NCBI GenBank assembly: GCA_004375785.1
Contig: SOKM01000310.1
Location: forward strand, 1-12,426
Source of the DNA: Candidatus Cloacimonadota bacterium
GTDB lineage: Bacteria; Hydrothermota; E44-bin80
DNA length: 12,426 nt
Direction of reading: 5' to 3'
The notes beneath the pieces are model-generated. The model did not search any database, had not been told where the DNA came from, and worked only from the letters and a program-made list of their open reading frames with translations. Shown here piece after piece: positions 1 to 6,514 of this stretch. Made by a program: the position numbers and the translations under genes. Positions within the stretch are counted from its first letter, which is position 1; every line of letters starts with the position of its first letter.

Positions 1-79
1 TTTGCACTCCAAAAAATAATACTCCAAAATAATACCTTAACTATTTGAAACGGTACTGGATTTTCTCTACTTGCTGCTG

Positions 80-754
80 TTAATATTCCTCCCCCCATAC
101 TCCCATTAATAGGTCAATGAAACCCATTGCGTTGGCTGCACGAAGTAAATAGTGAGAAACAATCTCATCTTCCTCAACCCAGGCATAGTAGATAACCTTG
201 CCAGTATATTCGGGAAACCACTCACCGGTGTCTCCAAGGGCATCAATGAAAGGGGATTTATCAGAGAAATATGGATTTTTAATTCGTTGAAAGTAGTGAA
301 GAATATTTTCGTTCATTATCGAGTCACCCGTGACTATGCTTGAAGGGTAACTTCCCCTCTCCACATAAATAATTTCTAAAACTGACTGTAAATTTCTCAT
401 GTTTGCTTTTAATACAGCCTCCCGTGCTTTCTTAAATGGAGACTCACTCATCTCCTGAATACAGAATTGCTTTGTCCTTTCATCTACAGGACCCTTTGCG
501 AGTTTCCAGCCTTTCTTGTGTTTCCTGAACTCATACGACATTCGCACGGTTGTGTTACCTGCAACTACTAATCTGGAAAGAACTGTCAATAATGTATCTT
601 CTTCAAGGTAGTCTTCTATTATTACATCACTTATCTCCTTTGCTCCCCACCATGTTTGAATGTCTCTTTTCATCTTTTGCTCTGTTAACTCCTCAGCACA
701 CGATGCAAAAAATAGGAACAAGAGTGCACACACGAAAAAAGTTTTCCATTTCAT
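80..754 (-). CDS. Lipoprotein of unknown function, paralogue of its upstream neighbour
   Basis: The 224-residue product starts with a lipoprotein signal: positive MKWK, a hydrophobic stretch, then a lipobox FASC with the acylated cysteine at residue 19. It should therefore be exported and lipid-anchored. The start is supported by AGGAGG five bases upstream of the ATG (752-754). I do not recognise the family. Visible blocks are WWGA with DVIIED (residues 35-48), a YEFRKHKKGW segment (75-84), GPVDE (88-92), ANMRNLQ (117-123) leading to GSYP, and NPY...ALGDT.EWFPEY.GKVIYY (160-190). The ANMR.LQ...G.YP pattern recalls the part of pseudopilins after the long helix, but the type IV prepilin leader is missing, so this is only a fold hint. 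All these blocks recur in the gene 9 bases upstream on the same strand. The two are tandem duplicates in one operon. No terminator with a GC-rich stem is visible downstream. Confidence 0.8.
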   Translation of the reverse strand: MKWKTFFVCALLFLFFASCAEELTEQKMKRDIQTWWGAKEISDVIIEDYLEEDTLLTVLSRLVVAGNTTVRMSYEFRKHKKGWKLAKGPVDERTKQFCIQEMSESPFKKAREAVLKANMRNLQSVLEIIYVERGSYPSSIVTGDSIMNENILHYFQRIKNPYFSDKSPFIDALGDTGEWFPEYTGKVIYYAWVEEDEIVSHYLLRAANAMGFIDLLMGVWGEEY

Positions 755-763
755 CCCATCCTC

Positions 764-1456
764 CTAATAAAGATTATCGGAGTTCACCGCATGTTTAAGA
801 AATCTCGTATTGCTAGAACCCTTAACAATGAACCCCGAAGCAAAAACCTCTTCGAAGTCAACATCGAGAGGAAAGTAGATTACCTTTCCTTCGTATTCAG
901 GAAACCATTCTGATGTATCGCCCAGCGCCATCGTCACTGCTGGTGCACCTGGTATGTATGGATTCTTCATATGTTCACCAAGGAGCTCTCTGACGCTTAG
1001 TGACATAGGATATTGTTTAACGTCAAAGTTTGCAGGAAATCTTCCATCATTCTCGATAACAAATTGCATGAGCGCTCTCTGCAGTTCTCTCATATTAGCC
1101 ATGATGATATTGTTTTTCGCCGTATTTAAAGGAATTTCCAGCATTTCTTGTATCATTTTACTCTTTGTCTTCTCATCTACCGGTCCATTCCAGACTCTCC
1201 AACCTCTTCTGTATTTCTTGAAGGCATACTTCATCTGCTCCAGGGTATCAAAACAGACGACCATCCGTGCATACACCTCGTATGTCTTCTTGACACGAAC
1301 AGTATCTTCAATAACCACATCCTCAAAAATCCTGGCTCCCCACCAGGCAAGAATTTCGCTTTTCATGACTTCTTCGGTAGGCGAGATCTGTTTGTCTCTG
1401 CAGGAAGAGAGTGTCACAGCGATAATCATAACAATAAGCATCCAACACCTTTTCAT
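764..1456 (-). CDS. Lipoprotein of unknown function, first gene of the minus-strand pair
   Basis: The product is 230 residues from the ATG at 1454-1456. Its signal peptide reads MKRCWM, a hydrophobic run, then lipobox LSSC with the lipidated cysteine at residue 19. I chose this ATG because GGAGGGG lies just upstream and the lipoprotein signal begins there; an in-frame GTG at 1474 would add six residues before it. It shares with its paralogue the WWGA...DVVIED block, a Y-F/K-K-RGW segment, GPVDE.TK, IQEM.E.P, ANMR.LQ, and NPY...ALGDT.EWFPEY.GKVIY. Function is unknown, and no catalytic motif is visible. The mature protein is soluble apart from the lipid anchor. It is transcribed divergently from the hdr cluster, so shared function with that cluster is not implied. 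The promoter at 1511-1539 fits it. Confidence 0.8.
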   Translation of the reverse strand: MKRCWMLIVMIIAVTLSSCRDKQISPTEEVMKSEILAWWGARIFEDVVIEDTVRVKKTYEVYARMVVCFDTLEQMKYAFKKYRRGWRVWNGPVDEKTKSKMIQEMLEIPLNTAKNNIIMANMRELQRALMQFVIENDGRFPANFDVKQYPMSLSVRELLGEHMKNPYIPGAPAVTMALGDTSEWFPEYEGKVIYFPLDVDFEEVFASGFIVKGSSNTRFLKHAVNSDNLY

Positions 1457-1510
1457 GTCCCCTCCATTCTTCACAATTATCTATTTTGTTTTTCTTTTCC
1501 ATCGCTCGAA

Positions 1511-1539
1511 TGTATATCAGGAATCCCCCAAAATGTCAA
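1511..1539 (-). promoter_or_regulatory. Sigma70-type promoter for the lipoprotein pair
   Basis: Read on the minus strand, TTGACA (1539-1534) is followed by a 17-base spacer and TATACA (1516-1511). The triplet TGA directly precedes the -10, an extended -10 motif. The predicted start near 1504 gives a leader of roughly 48 bases before the ATG at 1456. This is pattern matching only. Confidence 0.55.
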
Positions 1540-1663
1540 TCTATATTACAGCTTCTGACCCAATAAATATCTGCAACGGTATTATTTCATTCGCAGGAAA
1601 CGCAGATGGCAAGGATAAAGGATAAAGTGAAAAGATTAATTGTGAAAAATTTATCAAAAAGAC

Positions 1664-1694
1664 TTGACAAAGAAAAACAAAAGTTGTATATAAT
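1664..1694 (+). promoter_or_regulatory. Consensus sigma70 promoter of the hdr cluster
   Basis: A perfect TTGACA (1664-1669) and a perfect TATAAT (1689-1694) are separated by 19 bases, slightly longer than the ideal 17. A TATATA at 1687-1692 gives an alternative -10 with a 17-base spacer. Transcription would start near 1701, leaving a leader of only about 25 bases before hdrC, so a 5' riboswitch is unlikely. This is the only strong promoter I see upstream of the whole plus-strand cluster. Confidence 0.65.
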
Positions 1695-1723
1695 GTAATG
1701 GTTTTTGAATTGAGAATGGAGGA

Positions 1724-2134
1724 ATGTTGATAGGAAAGATTGATGTTAAGGAGATAAGGGGTAAAGAGACAAAGAAGGTCGCCACCCTTTCCCTTGAGAA
1801 TCAGTATGCCTGTTATCAATGCGGAAAATGCTCTGCAGGATGTCCTTCGGCTCCATTTATGGATCTACTCCCCAATCAAGTTTTGAGACTCCTTCAACTT
1901 GGAAAAACTGCGAGAATCCTTGAAACAAATACTGCTTTTGCGTGCTGCTCCTGCTTTGTTTGCTCATCGAGATGCCCCAAGGGGATAGATGTTGCTGCTG
2001 TTATGGAATCCTTAAGGCAGTTATCCTTGAGAGCAAAGCTGGATGATTTTGATATTAAGGATATTGAACCGGAGGAGTTAGAAAAAATCCCACCAATACT
2101 TCTTGTCGGAACATTTAGAAAACTCAGTTCTTAG
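1724..2134 (+). CDS. hdrC: HdrC-like [4Fe-4S] protein
   Basis: This 136-residue protein is the electron-relay subunit of a heterodisulfide reductase-type complex. It has two [4Fe-4S] motifs: CYQCGKCSAGCP (C30, C33, C36, C40) and CCSCFVCSSRCP (C74, C77, C80, C84). The spacing is the paired CxxCxxCxxxCP seen in HdrC. There are no membrane segments, so it is a soluble HdrC and not a membrane-anchored HdrE-linked type. It is shorter than methanogen HdrC (about 180-190 residues), mainly at the C-terminus. In known HdrABC it carries electrons from HdrA to HdrB, and hdrB follows here. Start choice is uncertain: GGAGG (1718-1722) lies only one base from the ATG at 1724 but four bases from an in-frame TTG at 1727, which may be the real start and would shorten the protein by one residue. 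Confidence 0.88.
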   Translation: MLIGKIDVKEIRGKETKKVATLSLENQYACYQCGKCSAGCPSAPFMDLLPNQVLRLLQLGKTARILETNTAFACCSCFVCSSRCPKGIDVAAVMESLRQLSLRAKLDDFDIKDIEPEELEKIPPILLVGTFRKLSS

Positions 2135-2232
2135 GATGGTAAATAATAATAGCACACGGATTATTACTAATTAGAGAGATTGTCACAGATGATACGATGC
2201 AAGGATCAAGGATGAAGGAAAATGATTTTTGG

Positions 2233-2289
2233 GTAGCCGCACCTTTTAAGGTGCGTAAAAGAATTTCGCAGGCTAAAGCCTGCGGCTAC
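2233..2289. repeat. REP-like compound palindrome between hdrC and hdrB
   Basis: The 57-base element is bounded by perfect 9-base inverted termini, GTAGCCGCA (2233-2241) and TGCGGCTAC (2281-2289). Inside are two tight hairpins: GCACCTT/AAGGTGC (2239-2254, 2-base loop) and CGCAGGCT/AGCCTGCG (2267-2284, 2-base loop). It can fold as a three-way junction. It fills a 172-base gap between two genes that normally abut and looks like a dispersed REP/MITE-like repeat. No target-site duplication is obvious. In RNA it could stabilise or attenuate the transcript upstream of hdrB. There is no U-tract, so it is not a standard terminator. The rest of the gap (2135-2232) holds only A/G-rich sequence with a short repeated AAGGAT. 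Confidence 0.75.
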
Positions 2290-2306
2290 ATTGCGTTTTA
2301 AAGAAA

Positions 2307-3197
2307 ATGAAAATCAAGTATTATCCTGGGTGTACAATCAAGTCGAACGGAGAGCATTTTGAGACCTCAACAAAGGCGATTCTCGAGATACTCGACTACG
2401 AACTTGACGAACTGAAGAGATGGACCTGCTGCGGAACAGTCTACTCACTTACATCTGACGACTTGATGCATCATCTTGCTCCTGTTAGAAATCTTCTCAG
2501 GGCTAAAGAAGAAGGTGGGGATAGGATTCTTACATTGTGCTCTATGTGCTATAATACACTCAAGAGGGCAAATCTGCTTATACAGAAGGACAGCGAGAAA
2601 AGAGATAAGATAAAGGATTTTATGTATAAAGAGGTTATAGGATATGAGGGCGATGTTAAGGTAATCCACTTACTTCAGTTAATGAAAGAGATAGGATTTG
2701 AGAAGCTCAAAGAAAATGTAAAGGTTCCACTGGATGGTTTAAAAGTTGCACCCTATTATGGATGTATGCTTCTAAGACCGGAGGAGGCAGCCATAGATGA
2801 CATAGAAAACCCTTCAATCCTTGAAGACATAATTGAATTAACAGGTGCAGAGCCTGTTAATTTTCCATTCAAAAATGAATGCTGCGGAAGTTATCAAACT
2901 CTGAGACGACCCGATATTGTTTTAGAAAGAACAAGAACCATAATCAATGCAGCAAGAAATGGTGGGGCGGATATGGTTGTCCTATCTTGCCCGCTCTGTT
3001 TGTTTAATCTCGAGGCAAAGCAGAAGGATGTAATGGAAAAACATTTTGGTTTCAAGGAGATGCCAGTTATATATTTTACACAACTCTTAGCGCTTACTTT
3101 TGGTCTTGATGAAGAGAAAACTCGTTTTGATTTGAATAGTATCAATCCATCGCAGACACTCGAAGAAAAAGGTTTACTCAAATGGAGTAAAGTATGA
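2307..3197 (+). CDS. hdrB: HdrB-like subunit with two CCG domains
   Basis: The 296-residue product is the thiol/disulfide-active subunit of a heterodisulfide reductase-type complex. Both CCG signatures are complete: C9, C41-C42, C78-C81 (PGC, TCCG, CSMC) and C153, C192-C193, C228-C231 (YGC, ECCGS, CPLC). In methanogen HdrB these bind two non-cubane [4Fe-4S] clusters where the heterodisulfide is cleaved. All ligands are present, so the sites should assemble. The length matches the family. The ATG at 2307 has only a weak purine-rich leader (AAAGAAA) and lies 17 bases after the REP-like element. The stop overlaps the next start as ATGA (3194-3197), which indicates translational coupling with the HdrA half. 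A CoM-S-S-CoB substrate is not expected in a bacterium, so the real substrate is unknown. Confidence 0.92.
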   Translation: MKIKYYPGCTIKSNGEHFETSTKAILEILDYELDELKRWTCCGTVYSLTSDDLMHHLAPVRNLLRAKEEGGDRILTLCSMCYNTLKRANLLIQKDSEKRDKIKDFMYKEVIGYEGDVKVIHLLQLMKEIGFEKLKENVKVPLDGLKVAPYYGCMLLRPEEAAIDDIENPSILEDIIELTGAEPVNFPFKNECCGSYQTLRRPDIVLERTRTIINAARNGGADMVVLSCPLCLFNLEAKQKDVMEKHFGFKEMPVIYFTQLLALTFGLDEEKTRFDLNSINPSQTLEEKGLLKWSKV

Positions 3198-4474
3198 GCC
3201 GTATAGGTGTTTTTATCTGCCATTGCGGGTTTAATATTGCACGGTCTGTCGATGTAAAAAAGGTTGCTTTAGAGTCTAAAAAGATACCCGGTGTGGTTTT
3301 CTCTACACATTATATGTTTCTATGTTCTCAACCAGGACAGAAGATTGTAGAGGATGCGGTTAAGGAATATAAATTGGATGGTGTTATTGTTGCAAACTGC
3401 TCTCCTACGCTTCATGAGCGCACTTTCAGAAATCTTGGTGAGAGAATTGGGATAAATCCATTCAGGGTAGAGGTAGCAAACATCAGGGAACAATGCTCCT
3501 GGCCACATCAGGAGAAAGGAAAGATTGCAACAGATAAGGCTACGATGATAATCAAACAGATAGTTGCAAAATTAAAAGGAAATCAAGAACTTATCCCGGC
3601 TAAGTTTCCAATTAATAGAAAGGCAATGGTGATAGGAGCAGGTATCACTGGAATACAGACAGCACTCGATATCGCAGACGGGGGATACGAGGTTTATCTT
3701 GTAGAGAAAAATTCGAGCATCGGCGGCAAAATGGTGCAACTCTCCGAAACCTTTCCTACCCTTGATTGCCCACAGTGTATTATGACTCCAAAGATGAACG
3801 ACGTGGCGCAGCATCCCAACATACATCTTCTGTCCTATTCTGAGATAGAAGAATTTTCTGGTTATGTTGGCAATTTCAAGGTGAAGATTAAGAAAAAAGC
3901 CCGCTCTGTTGATGAGGAAAAGTGTACTGGATGCGGTGATTGCTGGAACAATTGCCTTGTAAGGAACCGACCTGAAATTCATGAAGTTCCATCAATTGCT
4001 CCTATGATAGAAAAAGAGATGTTAGCAAAGTTGGATGAGATATTAGATAGGTATGAAGGCCAGACAGGGGTTGAGATACCGATTCTGCAGGATATTAACA
4101 TTGAGTTCAATTATTTACCTAAGGAATCATTAATCTACGTGTCTGAAAAGCTGGAAACACCAGTATCTCGTCTATATGAGATAGGCACATTTTTCAATGC
4201 ATTCAGCCTGGAGCCAAGAGGAAAATACATAATAAGTGTCTGTCTTGGTACTGCCTGTCATGTACAGGGAGCGGGGAGGATTCTGGAGAGACTTGAAGGT
4301 GAATTAAATATAAAGGAAGGCGAAACTACAGAGGATTTAACATTTAGCCTGGAGACTGTCCGCTGTCTTGGTTGTTGTGGCTTAGCACCAGTGGTGACGA
4401 TAGGGGAGGATTTGTATGGCAAGGTGACACAGGCAAAGATTTCGAGAATACTAAAAAAGTATAAAAACAAGTGA
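3194..4474 (+). CDS. HdrA N-terminal half fused to a complete NuoE domain
   Basis: This 426-residue fusion contains two modules. Residues 1-265 are the N-terminal half of HdrA: an N-terminal cluster region (C9, C11, C44, C69), a Rossmann FAD motif GAGITG (148-153) ending in VEKNSSIGGKM, the LDCPQC segment (C192, C195), HPNIHLLSYSEIEE.SGYVGNF, and a ferredoxin motif CTGCGDCWNNC (C244, C247, C250, C254). In ordinary HdrA the chain would continue for about 390 more residues. Here it instead enters a full NuoE/HydC thioredoxin-like domain (about 268-426), with helical LPKESLIYVSEKL and [2Fe-2S] ligands C350, C355, C391 and C395 (CLGTAC, CLGCCG). The missing HdrA half is encoded from about 10114. 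The protein overlaps hdrB by four bases. Expected role: it supplies half of the HdrA flavin site and docks the NuoF subunit. Module assignments are confident; the joint role is inferred. Confidence 0.9.
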   Translation: MSRIGVFICHCGFNIARSVDVKKVALESKKIPGVVFSTHYMFLCSQPGQKIVEDAVKEYKLDGVIVANCSPTLHERTFRNLGERIGINPFRVEVANIREQCSWPHQEKGKIATDKATMIIKQIVAKLKGNQELIPAKFPINRKAMVIGAGITGIQTALDIADGGYEVYLVEKNSSIGGKMVQLSETFPTLDCPQCIMTPKMNDVAQHPNIHLLSYSEIEEFSGYVGNFKVKIKKKARSVDEEKCTGCGDCWNNCLVRNRPEIHEVPSIAPMIEKEMLAKLDEILDRYEGQTGVEIPILQDINIEFNYLPKESLIYVSEKLETPVSRLYEIGTFFNAFSLEPRGKYIISVCLGTACHVQGAGRILERLEGELNIKEGETTEDLTFSLETVRCLGCCGLAPVVTIGEDLYGKVTQAKISRILKKYKNK

Positions 4475-4480
4475 GGATGT

Positions 4481-4864
4481 ATGCCAAAGTTAAAACCTGA
4501 AGATTTAGAAAAGATTAGCGAGAGGATGAGAAGAATGACCGTGCTGCGTGAGGGAGCGGGAAGGGCAAAGATTACTGTTCATATGGGAACCTGCGGGATA
4601 GCTGCTGGTGCGAGGAAGATAATGAGCACTCTGTTGGCTCTGCTTGAAGAGACCGATGCAAAAGATATTATCCTTACCACATCTGGCTGTGCTGGGTTGT
4701 GCAGCAGGGAGCCTATGGCTACAGTTGAACTAAAAGGGGAGACACCAGTAAAGTATGTTGATCTGACAGAGGATAAGATTAAAAGGATTTTTTCTGAGCA
4801 TGTAATGGGAGGGGAGATAGTGACGGAGTATGCTATCGCCATAGGAAGTGAGCGTGTGTCGTAA
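4481..4864 (+). CDS. Thioredoxin-fold [2Fe-2S] ferredoxin-like protein
   Basis: The 127-residue product resembles the small NuoE-like ferredoxins encoded beside bifurcating hydrogenases and NuoF genes. The conserved patch HMGTCGIAAGARKI (C38) is followed by SGCAGLCSREP (C70, C74) and a C-terminal VDLTEDKIKRIFSEHV segment typical of the fold. Only three cysteines are present, as the GTCGIAAGA motif gives one where classic thioredoxin-like ferredoxins have two. Either the fourth ligand is non-cysteine or the cluster is unusual. The ATG follows the previous stop by six bases, with AGGA close upstream. The stop abuts the next ATG. A role as electron shuttle or accessory to the NuoEF module is inferred from context. 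Confidence 0.8.
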   Translation: MPKLKPEDLEKISERMRRMTVLREGAGRAKITVHMGTCGIAAGARKIMSTLLALLEETDAKDIILTTSGCAGLCSREPMATVELKGETPVKYVDLTEDKIKRIFSEHVMGGEIVTEYAIAIGSERVS

Positions 4865-5227
4865 ATGAAGTTAGAGAAGATAAAAGATATCCTTCAAGCA
4901 GAAGTGATTGTTGGAGCCGATGATCTACAGAAGGAAGTCAAAATGGCATGTGGTTGTGATCTAATGAGTGATGTTCTTGCATTTGTCAAGTCGGGCTCAA
5001 TACTCCTAACGGGATTGGTAAACCCTCAATGTGTCCGTACAGCAGAGGTATCCGATATAATAGCTATCTGTTTCGTGAGAGGGAAAAAACCGCCCAATGA
5101 GACAAAAAAACTGGCAGAAGAGAAAAACATTGTATTACTCGCAACCGACCTTCTTTTGTATGAATCTTGCGGTGAGTTGTATAATGCCGGGTTGCCCGGC
5201 TGTTCTGAATACGGGGAAGATTTTTAA
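4865..5227 (+). CDS. DRTGG-domain protein, cysteine-rich variant
   Basis: This 120-residue protein is one DRTGG domain, a small ligand-binding or regulatory fold also found in phosphotransacetylases and CBS proteins. Recognisable parts are the opening MKLEKIKDIL.AEVIVG, the DLMSDVLAFV block, the LLTGLVNPQ strand, and ESCGELYNAGL near the end. It is homologous to the gene at 6155 but carries six cysteines (C29, C31, C56, C69, C102, C113), including a CGC pair, while the other copy has none. It starts immediately after the preceding stop with no spacer, so translational coupling is likely. Ligand and function are unknown; a regulatory or redox-sensing role is inferred from position among NADH and iron-sulfur subunits. 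Confidence 0.78.
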   Translation: MKLEKIKDILQAEVIVGADDLQKEVKMACGCDLMSDVLAFVKSGSILLTGLVNPQCVRTAEVSDIIAICFVRGKKPPNETKKLAEEKNIVLLATDLLLYESCGELYNAGLPGCSEYGEDF

Positions 5228-6139
5228 GTGGCTGAAGAAAAAAGGGTTACCAGAGTTCAAGAATTAATATATGAATTAACCGTAAGTGATGTGATGAAAG
5301 AAGATGTTATTGCCATTCCGGTACAGACGAAAATGAGTGAGTTAAGAGAGACACTTCGGTCCAATCATATTTCAGGAGCCCCCATTGTGGACGGAGATAA
5401 ATTGATAGGTATAATTAGCCTTCAAGACTTCATCGATTGGTTGGCTGAGGGACAGTCAGACTGTTCAATATCTGAGATGATGACCGTGGATGTAAAGACT
5501 CTGTATATTGATGAGCCACTTGTTAATGTAATTGACAAGTTTGATAAATATGGATTCGGTCGATTCCCGGTGATTACTCGTCGAGGAGAAAGATTAGTTG
5601 GAATTCTTACCAAGGGAACTATTGTCGAGGGACTGCTTGAAAAGTTAGCGATTACTCGCCGCGAGGAAGAGGAACTCCGTTACCGGACAAATTCCATCTT
5701 TGAGAATATCATTGCTGACAAGATTAATATGAATTTGCAATACACCATAGTTGCTCAAGATTTCCAGAGAGCCGGTGGAAGTGCCAGTGGACTCAAGAAA
5801 ACCTTGAAGTACTTCAATATTCATCCCCGTATCGTGCGAAGGGTTGCAGTTGCAACATACGAAGCTGAGATGAATATTGTCATCTATGGTAATGGAGGAG
5901 AGATTCTGGTTAAGATAGAACCCCATCAAATAGAAATTGTAGCTTTAGATTCCGGTCAGGGTATTCCTGATATAGAGAAAGCTATGCAGCCGGGTTACTC
6001 GACTGCCCCTTCATGGATCAGGGAAATGGGGTTTGGAGCCGGGATGGGACTTGCCAATATTAAGAAATGTGTTGATGAGATGAGCCTCACTTCAACTGTA
6101 GGAGAGGGAACGCATCTGAAGATGAGTATTAACATATAG
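5228..6139 (+). CDS. CBS-pair protein with C-terminal Bergerat (HATPase_c) domain
   Basis: The 303-residue product has two CBS domains (about 18-73 and 80-138; SDVMKEDVIAIP..., ISEMMTVDVKTL...) followed by a GHKL/HATPase_c domain (about 165-303). ATP-binding motifs are visible: N-box EAEMN (E212, N216), DSGQGIPD (D241-G245) and GFGAGMGL (268-275). There is no dimerisation/phosphoacceptor histidine domain, so it resembles the anti-sigma/serine-kinase (RsbW-like) branch and not a classical histidine kinase. CBS pairs commonly bind adenine nucleotides, so it may sense energy charge and act through its ATPase domain. The start is GTG at 5228, directly after the previous stop, with GGGGAAG eight bases upstream. 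Its target is unknown; no anti-anti-sigma partner is encoded in the window. Confidence 0.85.
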   Translation: MAEEKRVTRVQELIYELTVSDVMKEDVIAIPVQTKMSELRETLRSNHISGAPIVDGDKLIGIISLQDFIDWLAEGQSDCSISEMMTVDVKTLYIDEPLVNVIDKFDKYGFGRFPVITRRGERLVGILTKGTIVEGLLEKLAITRREEEELRYRTNSIFENIIADKINMNLQYTIVAQDFQRAGGSASGLKKTLKYFNIHPRIVRRVAVATYEAEMNIVIYGNGGEILVKIEPHQIEIVALDSGQGIPDIEKAMQPGYSTAPSWIREMGFGAGMGLANIKKCVDEMSLTSTVGEGTHLKMSINI

Positions 6140-6154
6140 TGTCTTGATTGAGCC

Positions 6155-6514
6155 ATGAAACTGAACGAGATAGTCGAAAAGTTAAATTTAGAGGTCATGT
6201 CCGGAGCTAATAAGTTGGACAATGAGGTGAAAAGAGGATATGTTAGTGATCTTTTAAGCGATGTTATCGCCCACAGTCAAGAGGGAGATGTCTGGGTTAC
6301 CCTTCAGATCCATCAAAATGTAGTCGCGGTTGCCTCCTTGAATAATCTATCTGGAATTGTGCTGGTTAATGGAAGATACCCGGAGGATGAAACGATTCAG
6401 AAAGCAGAAACCGAAGGTATCCCGATTGTAGTGAGTAAATTGCCCGCTTTTGAGGTTGTTGGTAGATTGTATAATCTTGGTATTCTCGGGGTAGCCGATG
6501 CTGGAGGAGTTTAA
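6155..6514 (+). CDS. DRTGG-domain protein
   Basis: The 119-residue single-domain protein shows the usual DRTGG sequence pattern: MKLNEIVEKLNLEV opening, RGYVSDLLSDVIAHS, GDVWVTLQIHQNVVAVASL, GIVLVNGR.P, and AFEVVGRLYNLGIL. It has no cysteine and no membrane segment. It lies 15 bases after the CBS-ATPase gene with no convincing ribosome-binding site, so coupling to upstream translation is likely. Its last 17 bases overlap the PHP gene. DRTGG, CBS and Bergerat-ATPase genes often travel with hydrogenase and NADH-dehydrogenase-like clusters; the molecular role of this one is not known. Confidence 0.82.
   Translation: MKLNEIVEKLNLEVMSGANKLDNEVKRGYVSDLLSDVIAHSQEGDVWVTLQIHQNVVAVASLNNLSGIVLVNGRYPEDETIQKAETEGIPIVVSKLPAFEVVGRLYNLGILGVADAGGV

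Noticed and set aside
1..79. Terminator for the lipoprotein operon in the leftmost 79 bases
   Set aside because: There are T-runs on the minus strand within a short direct repeat (ACTCCAAAA..TAAT at 6-20 and 21-33), but no GC-rich stem precedes them.
954..1625. Long plus-strand open frame opposite the second lipoprotein
   Set aside because: It is antisense to a gene with a lipobox, a ribosome-binding site and a close paralogue. Its translation shows no domain and it has no upstream signals.
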